Below are positions 58,961-64,000 of a stretch of 64,000 bases of DNA, in pieces. A program made the position numbers and the translations under genes. Numbering within the stretch: the stretch's first letter is position 1; every line of letters starts with the position of its first letter. The DNA comes from Portulaca oleracea (taxonomy: Eukaryota; Streptophyta; Magnoliopsida; Caryophyllales; Portulacaceae): assembly GCA_029582165.1 (NCBI GenBank), contig CM055877.1:1909523-1973522 (forward strand), written 5' to 3'. The notes below the pieces were generated by a model that made no database searches, was not told the origin of the DNA, and worked only from the letters and a program-made list of their open reading frames with translations.

Positions 58961-59260
58961 TAGCGCTGGCAAAAATCCGGGTCCGGGTAAATCTGGGTCG
59001 GACAAATTCGGACAATGTCAAAATTCGGACGAGAAATTCATGTCCGGACCCGGTTTTATTTCGGGTCAAACCGGGTCGGACAATTCGGACGAAGCTAGAA
59101 TCGGGTTCGGACAATAGAAAAAAGAGAAATTTTATGTCCGAATATTCGGTCAATTCGGACAATATAAAAATTCGGACGAAATATTTATGTCCAGACCCCA
59201 TTTTTTTTCCGGGTCGGACAATTCAGATAATTCGGGTCGGACAAAATTTTGCCAGCTCTA
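58961..59260. mobile_element. GGGTCGGACAA-word MITE
   Basis: Inverted ends AGCGCTGGCAAAAATCCGGG and TTTTGCCAGCTCT enclose reiterated GGGTCGGACAATTCGGAC words. Confidence 0.75.
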
Positions 59261-60380
59261 CCAAAAACCCCCCTCCAAAAACCCGGGTGGTGTGCTTAAG
59301 CGTGCCGATGGGCTAAACTCCCTCCTTTTCCGTTTTCGGCCGGTCCATCGCCTCCGGTTCAGGACAGACATACAATTATTATTTAAATAATCTACCATTA
59401 AAAAGTGCAGAGAGAGAGTGAAGTTAGTAGTGTTTTTTTCTTGGTGGAGAGAGGAAGTAGAGAAGTGAAGCAAAAGGCAAACACGTGATCCTTGTGTAAT
59501 TGTGTTACCCACCATACATTTGCCTATGTGTCATCCTTTGATTTATTAGTTTTAATTTTACTATTCACCCTTAATCCTTTCATAATCCATCATTAACTCT
59601 TGTGATTAAATATGGTTACTTTTGTTTTTATCATGGCGTTTGCAAGATTAATCACATCTAGTTTCTAGATTATCACCTTAATTTGATGGTTGGTTGTTAC
59701 TTGTATTGATGCCAATTATTATTGTTGTTTTAATTATTAATTATTATTGTTCTTTTTAACTATATGGTTCATGTGAAATATAATTATTTAGTATTTAATA
59801 AACAATAGAAAATGTGAAATAATACTTAGTATTTAACATTAAATTTACACCAAAATAATATTATGGTAATATATATCACACTATCTCCTAGAATGATACA
59901 TATTTGAAAAATAGAAAACACAAGACTTATAACCAAGTCATAATCAGGCTAAAAATTTTACATCCAAGAGATTCTAAGAATACAACTAACAAAAAAGAAA
60001 AGCGATAAAATCAAGTAATACAACAATAACAAAAAAAAGCTCTCATGGAAAACGCTTTTGTAAAAAATCAAACGAACCATATAGTCTCGATAATGGCAAT
60101 ACAAAGCCAAAACCAAGTAAGCTACTCTCAAATTATAGGCTTATGTTCCGCATACTGCATCGCATGTTAAGACTTAAGAGTAGTCCATCATTTTCACTTT
60201 CTCTTTAAAGTGCTCCACATCTTGCACTTAGTTTAGATATATAGATTGAGTCTCAACCATGAGACATATTGGTTCGCAATAGATGCAACAGTACTCTTAA
60301 TTAGGAATTCCTACATGCTCAAATTTTTTATGAAAACAACAATTATATATCTCCTTAATGTATGTATTTGTGAGTACAAT
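59261..60380. other. Intergenic, no gene seen
   Basis: AT-rich. Nothing recognised beyond an (AG)n stretch near 59408. Confidence 0.45.
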
Positions 60381-60800
60381 AATCCCAACTACCGATGTTA
60401 AGTTGTTGATAATCTAACTTTTACAACACTCTCAAATGCTCTCGATCAATTTTATGCCTATTTTTCGGTATTAAGATGTTTGTTGTACGTGATTTCAACT
60501 CAAACCTCATCTTTCAAACGGGTATTATGATTCGGATCAACCATACCCCAACAACACTTTCCAACTTTGACATGGGATTGGGAACTCTACCCTAATTGAA
60601 ATTAATTGTGGGATAAAAAAAAGATTTTAAACTTATAACAAACTCAAAAGTTAGTGTTAAGTTGCTGATAGTTTGAACTTCAAAAATGTCCTCGATCTCC
60701 AATGTCCCTAATTTTACATATATTCCATTATACTACCAGCTCAAGCAAGATCGGAAATCGAGGACATTTATGAAGTTCAAACTTGACAAATATCAAGAAA
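60381..60800. repeat. Direct and inverted repeat cluster
   Basis: ATGTTAAGTTGTTGATAAT at about 60389 recurs as GTGTTAAGTTGCTGATAGT at about 60653. From there AGTTTGAACTTCAAAAATGTCCTCGATC is inverted as GGAAATCGAGGACATTTATGAAGTTCAAACTT at about 60753-60785. Not assigned to a known family. Confidence 0.5.
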
Positions 60801-62100
60801 TGGATAGGGTAACTCTTACATGAGATTATCGAATTTTTAAAATTTTTGCAAGAGCAAAATGATAGAGACGGCAATGAATGATGATGAGTGATGGTAGAAA
60901 GGGAAGAAGCCCACTGCACGACCATCCAGTCTGGTAGGCAAAAGTAGTGTTTATTGTTGTTCATATGTACATAATCCTTGGAAAGTTCAATTAACTAATT
61001 AATTAATTAATTAATTAATCGAAAAGGTAACCAAGCAGAAGTGGGCCAGGAATTATACAAGTGGTGGGCTCATCAAAATGTTGAAATGTTGGGCCCATTA
61101 GCATTAATAATTACGAGTATAATAACCCAGCCTAATTATTGTTTTAGTTCCCACGTTTAAACCCCATTTACTGGACCGGGGATGGGGTTGGATGGGCCCC
61201 ATGCATTCAGCATCACAGTTTGCTAACTCCAAACACGCATTTTTTGCAGCTTCTTTTACACACTTCTGAACCCACTTTTGTTGAAATTAACACTTGTTAA
61301 TTACAGAACAGTAATCTTAATTATTGCTGCATATTAACAATTAAAAAAAAAGACATATAAGTAGCTCGTTTTTAAGCTCAATTCTTCGACAATGACTGAC
61401 CTTGTCCCCCAGTCTTGTTATTTCTGTTTAAACTCCTTGCATGGGTGGTACACTTTTCTCTTTTATCGTGTGAAGGGAAGAAATTTTAGTTAATTTGTTA
61501 TTCCTTTTATAGATATCAATAATTAGACAAAGAAAATAATTTTGAGTAGTATTCAATAATTGAGAAAGTAATTTAAGGATAAAAATTACATCAAAAAAGG
61601 TACAAAGATCCCGAAAACAGTAAAACAATAAAAACACAACAGTTAAAGGATATATCCAAAAAAAAGCACAAAAATAAACAGCAACACAATAGCTTCAGAA
61701 TCACTCCAAAGAAAAAAAAAAATCAAAAAAACACTTCACTTCTTTTTGGTTGATATAACCTTCAAACCACAAATCTTTCTCACCATGCATGATCCTCTTG
61801 CGAGCAGACAGTAACTCAGTATCCTTAAAATCCTTTAATTTCGAGTATCTTCATTAATTAGTAGTCGACTTAACTTTTCAAGAAGCTTCCATAACCAACC
61901 TCCACTTATTCACCAAGGCTTTGTCGTCTCTCATTTTACTCCTAACATTTAAAATTTGAGATTTGCCTAGGATGGTCTATATGGAGAATAGATGTACACA
62001 ACTCTATTAATTCTTACCAAATACAAATAAGAATGGGAAAAAAGAGAAAAAAAAAACTTATCCTTGGGTTGATGGCTGGAGCTTAAATTGAGGATTTGGG
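60801..62100. other. Intergenic, no gene seen
   Basis: A (TTAA)n run lies at 60993-61020 and A-runs near 61700 and 62050. No exons recognised. Confidence 0.45.
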
Positions 62101-62119
62101 ACAAGTTTTTAGTGTGGTC

Positions 62120-62245
62120 AACGGTTTGAACATAATTGGAAATAGATTGATGTTGAGAAGAGTAACCAACTTGACTTATATACCATGCCATTTCAATTAG
62201 ATGTGGGACTTCAAACTCATGGATGAATCCTAACATTAACATTTG
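62120..62245 (+). repeat. LTR-like fragment (shared with 47241-47435)
   Basis: GAGTAACCAACTTGACTTAT, ATACCATGCC, AGATGTGGGACTTC and CTCATGGATGAATCCTAACA appear in the same order and spacing as at 47340-47435. Confidence 0.5.
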
Positions 62246-62560
62246 TTATTGTTATTAGCCTCTACTGTATAATAACCCTTGCGTGTTGCGGTTTATGTGC
62301 GATCAATAAGACTGTATGAGATTCATCTGCATCACAAGGAGTTGTATATCTAATCTTTGTCTCTCTGTATATATGAGGCAAAAAAACTGCGAGTGTTGGT
62401 AACCCATTGTGAGCGATCTAGAGATATTGTAAGATATCATCTAGGAACTTTGATTAAACATTGTGTAATTCTATGATAGTGTATGAATCATTTGTGATTT
62501 TTTCCTGTATTGAGTTTTTCTACATTAAAAATATTGTGTCAATTGTTACATCTGTTATTG
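62246..62560 (+). repeat. Possible Copia LTR fragment
   Basis: Wording typical of Copia LTR 3' halves: CTCTCTGTATATATGAGGC, ATCTAGAGATATTGTAAGATATC and TGTATTGAGTTTTTCTACAT. No internal domain is next to it. Confidence 0.4.
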
Positions 62561-62659
62561 TCCTTAGTATTTTTTGTGCTGCTAATACGTCATATGATTG
62601 TTTCACTTACCATATTCATATCTAACAAATCAAAGGATAAAATCAGTTATAAAAGAAAG

Positions 62660-63005
62660 GATTTCTGGACGCTAATAATATCAACTTTGGGGCTATTGGA
62701 CACTAATAATACAGACTATATTTTTCTTGGTCACTAGCAGTACCATGCAACTGTCGACCTTTTCATTAACAGTACGCCACCGATTTGGTAAGTTTTTGAC
62801 TCATGAAAAGATGATGTGGCTCCATAACTCCTGACATGGAAGGCGGAGCTTGAGTATAAAATGTTGACGTGGATACTATTCTGTCTTCCACGTACGTCAC
62901 ACATTATGGAGTCACGTCATCTTTCCATTGATTCAAAATCTTACCAAATCGAAATCGGTGTTGTACTACCAAATCGAAATCGGTGTTGTACTATTGGGGG
63001 AACAG
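62660..63005. mobile_element. Palindromic element with short tandem duplication
   Basis: The arms pair through TTGGTAAGTTTTTGACTCAT, GATGATGTGGCTCCATAA and GTTGACGTGGATACTATTCTG near the centre (about 62870). Left outer words AATAATATCAACTTTGG, ATTGGACACTAATAATACAG are like the 58553 and 34131 families. The right arm has a 26-bp tandem duplication (ACCAAATCGAAATCGGTGTT...). Confidence 0.75.
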
Positions 63006-63090
63006 TGGCGGATCTTGACCTTCTGATTAGGGGTGACCAATACACAATTATTTTATATAACAAACATAAAATCCATAATTTTTATTTTAA

Positions 63091-64000
63091 ATTGGGTAAT
63101 TGGAATCTAATAAACTGACCTTTGATGGTCCTTTGAAATAACGAACCAACCTTGCAAGCTAATTTACAACGAACCCACCTTAACATGTTAATTTTTCTAA
63201 CGAACCTCCGGCGAGTCCCACAGGCCGGAAAGCTGAGTTGGCGGTGGTAGTAGCTGACTTGGAATATTTTTTAACAAAAAAAAATGAAAAATAAATTTAG
63301 GCATGTGCTGAATTATTTTTTTGCCTAGTCACTATTTCCCTTTATTTATTTTTATTGTACATCACCCATCTTTATTAACTCCCCTTTTCTCTCTCTCACT
63401 CTCTCTCTCACTCTCTGTGTCTCTCTCTTTCTAACACCCCGACCCATCCCCCACCCCCAACCTCATCACCCACCTCCTTCAACTCCATCGGAATCAAAGC
63501 CGCCTGCCTCGGCCCCACCACCACCCCTCCTACTTCACCACCACACCAACCCCCATCTGTCGCCACGGCCGCCCCTCTGTTCCACGGTTCCACCACCACG
63601 TAATTTGTGCGATCTTCTTCCTCGGCTGCTTCATCGTCAGAAAAGGCACTTACCCCAGTCGTCTCTTGAACCTTCTCGGCGTCCCTGATATCGCCACCGG
63701 TGACCTCGTCCGCCATGAACTCAAATCCTTTGGACCTTTGGCTAACCAAGTCTGTTTGCTTTTGAAACTTCTTCGATTTTGGAATTCAGTTTTTGATTGA
63801 GATCTGGGAATCGTCATTTTTGTTTATTTGGTATGTGGCGATGGAGGTTGATTCGGAGTTGATTTTCGGTTTCGAATTTGATTTTGATTTATATGTGTTG
63901 TTCGATTCTGGATCTACGTCAGTCGTTGTCAACGATTTGTTTGTTTAATTACTACAGAAGTGTGAATGTGTTTATCCTTGTCTGTGCATAAAAAATTATT
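63091..64000. mobile_element. Left part of a TIR element like 34131-35009, cut by the window edge
   Basis: Starts ATTGGAATCTAATAAACTGA, then CTAACGAACC, GGCGGTGGTAG, then CT-rich sequence (63390-63430) and a GC-rich exon-like block to about 63760, the same order as the left arm of the element at 34131. From 63700 on, the sequence also reads like a plant leader and first intron (GGTATGTGG near 63832), so a real gene may begin here. The right end is outside the window. Confidence 0.4.

Noticed and set aside
63408..63749. 113-codon acidic/Gly-rich frame on the - strand
   Set aside because: GC-rich, CT-flanked sequence resembling TIR-element cargo or a leader; no recognisable domain, so not called as a gene.

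Overview
This is nuclear DNA of a flowering plant, most likely a eudicot; I could not identify the species. The evidence is intron-containing genes of plant-only families (YABBY, VND-type NAC, SKU5-like, acid invertase), a plant tRNA-Asp, AT-rich intergenic DNA, long CT/GA, AT and ATT microsatellites, and many plant transposable elements (L1-type and RTE LINEs, Copia, Cassandra TRIM, tRNA-derived SINEs, Stowaway and other MITEs). Nothing here looks bacterial, and there is no CRISPR array or operon.

Genes from left to right: the 3' end of an acid invertase (2-376, +); a complete nine-exon SKU5-like GPI-anchored multicopper-oxidase-like gene (4002-8438, +, 594 codons); a complete seven-exon FIL/YAB3-type YABBY gene (15915-21068, -, 225 codons); a tRNA-Asp(GUC) (42313-42384, +); and a complete three-coding-exon VND4/VND5-like NAC gene (47811-49554, -, 360 codons). 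The NAC gene probably has an untranslated first exon near 53.6-53.8 kb, separated by a 4-kb intron. The protein-coding models were joined by hand from GT-AG boundaries that keep phase across every junction. The genes form no pathway cluster, though several act in cell walls or organ development.

Transposable elements fill most of the rest. 11.1-15.6 kb holds an internally deleted LINE, an RTE fragment and a tandem Cassandra TRIM with 5S-rRNA-like LTRs. 22.2-25.3 kb holds a broken Copia element with a duplicated gag. 25.5-34 kb holds many palindromic or TIR elements, some nested. 34.0-42.2 kb is a three-level nest: a small MITE is split by a TIR element of about 1.4 kb, which is split by a full-length LINE of about 6.6 kb with 19-bp target-site duplications. 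43.4-47.5 kb and 49.6-64 kb carry further palindromic elements, SINEs and LTR fragments.

The most unusual signal is upstream of the LINE ORF2 (39206-41332, -). A 708-codon Trp/Cys-rich open frame ends in an ATGA overlap with the ORF2 start. It has in-frame internal duplications and no motif I recognise from plant LINE ORF1 proteins. Second is a recurrent class of 250-600 bp near-perfect palindromes, present here in several sequence families and often nested.
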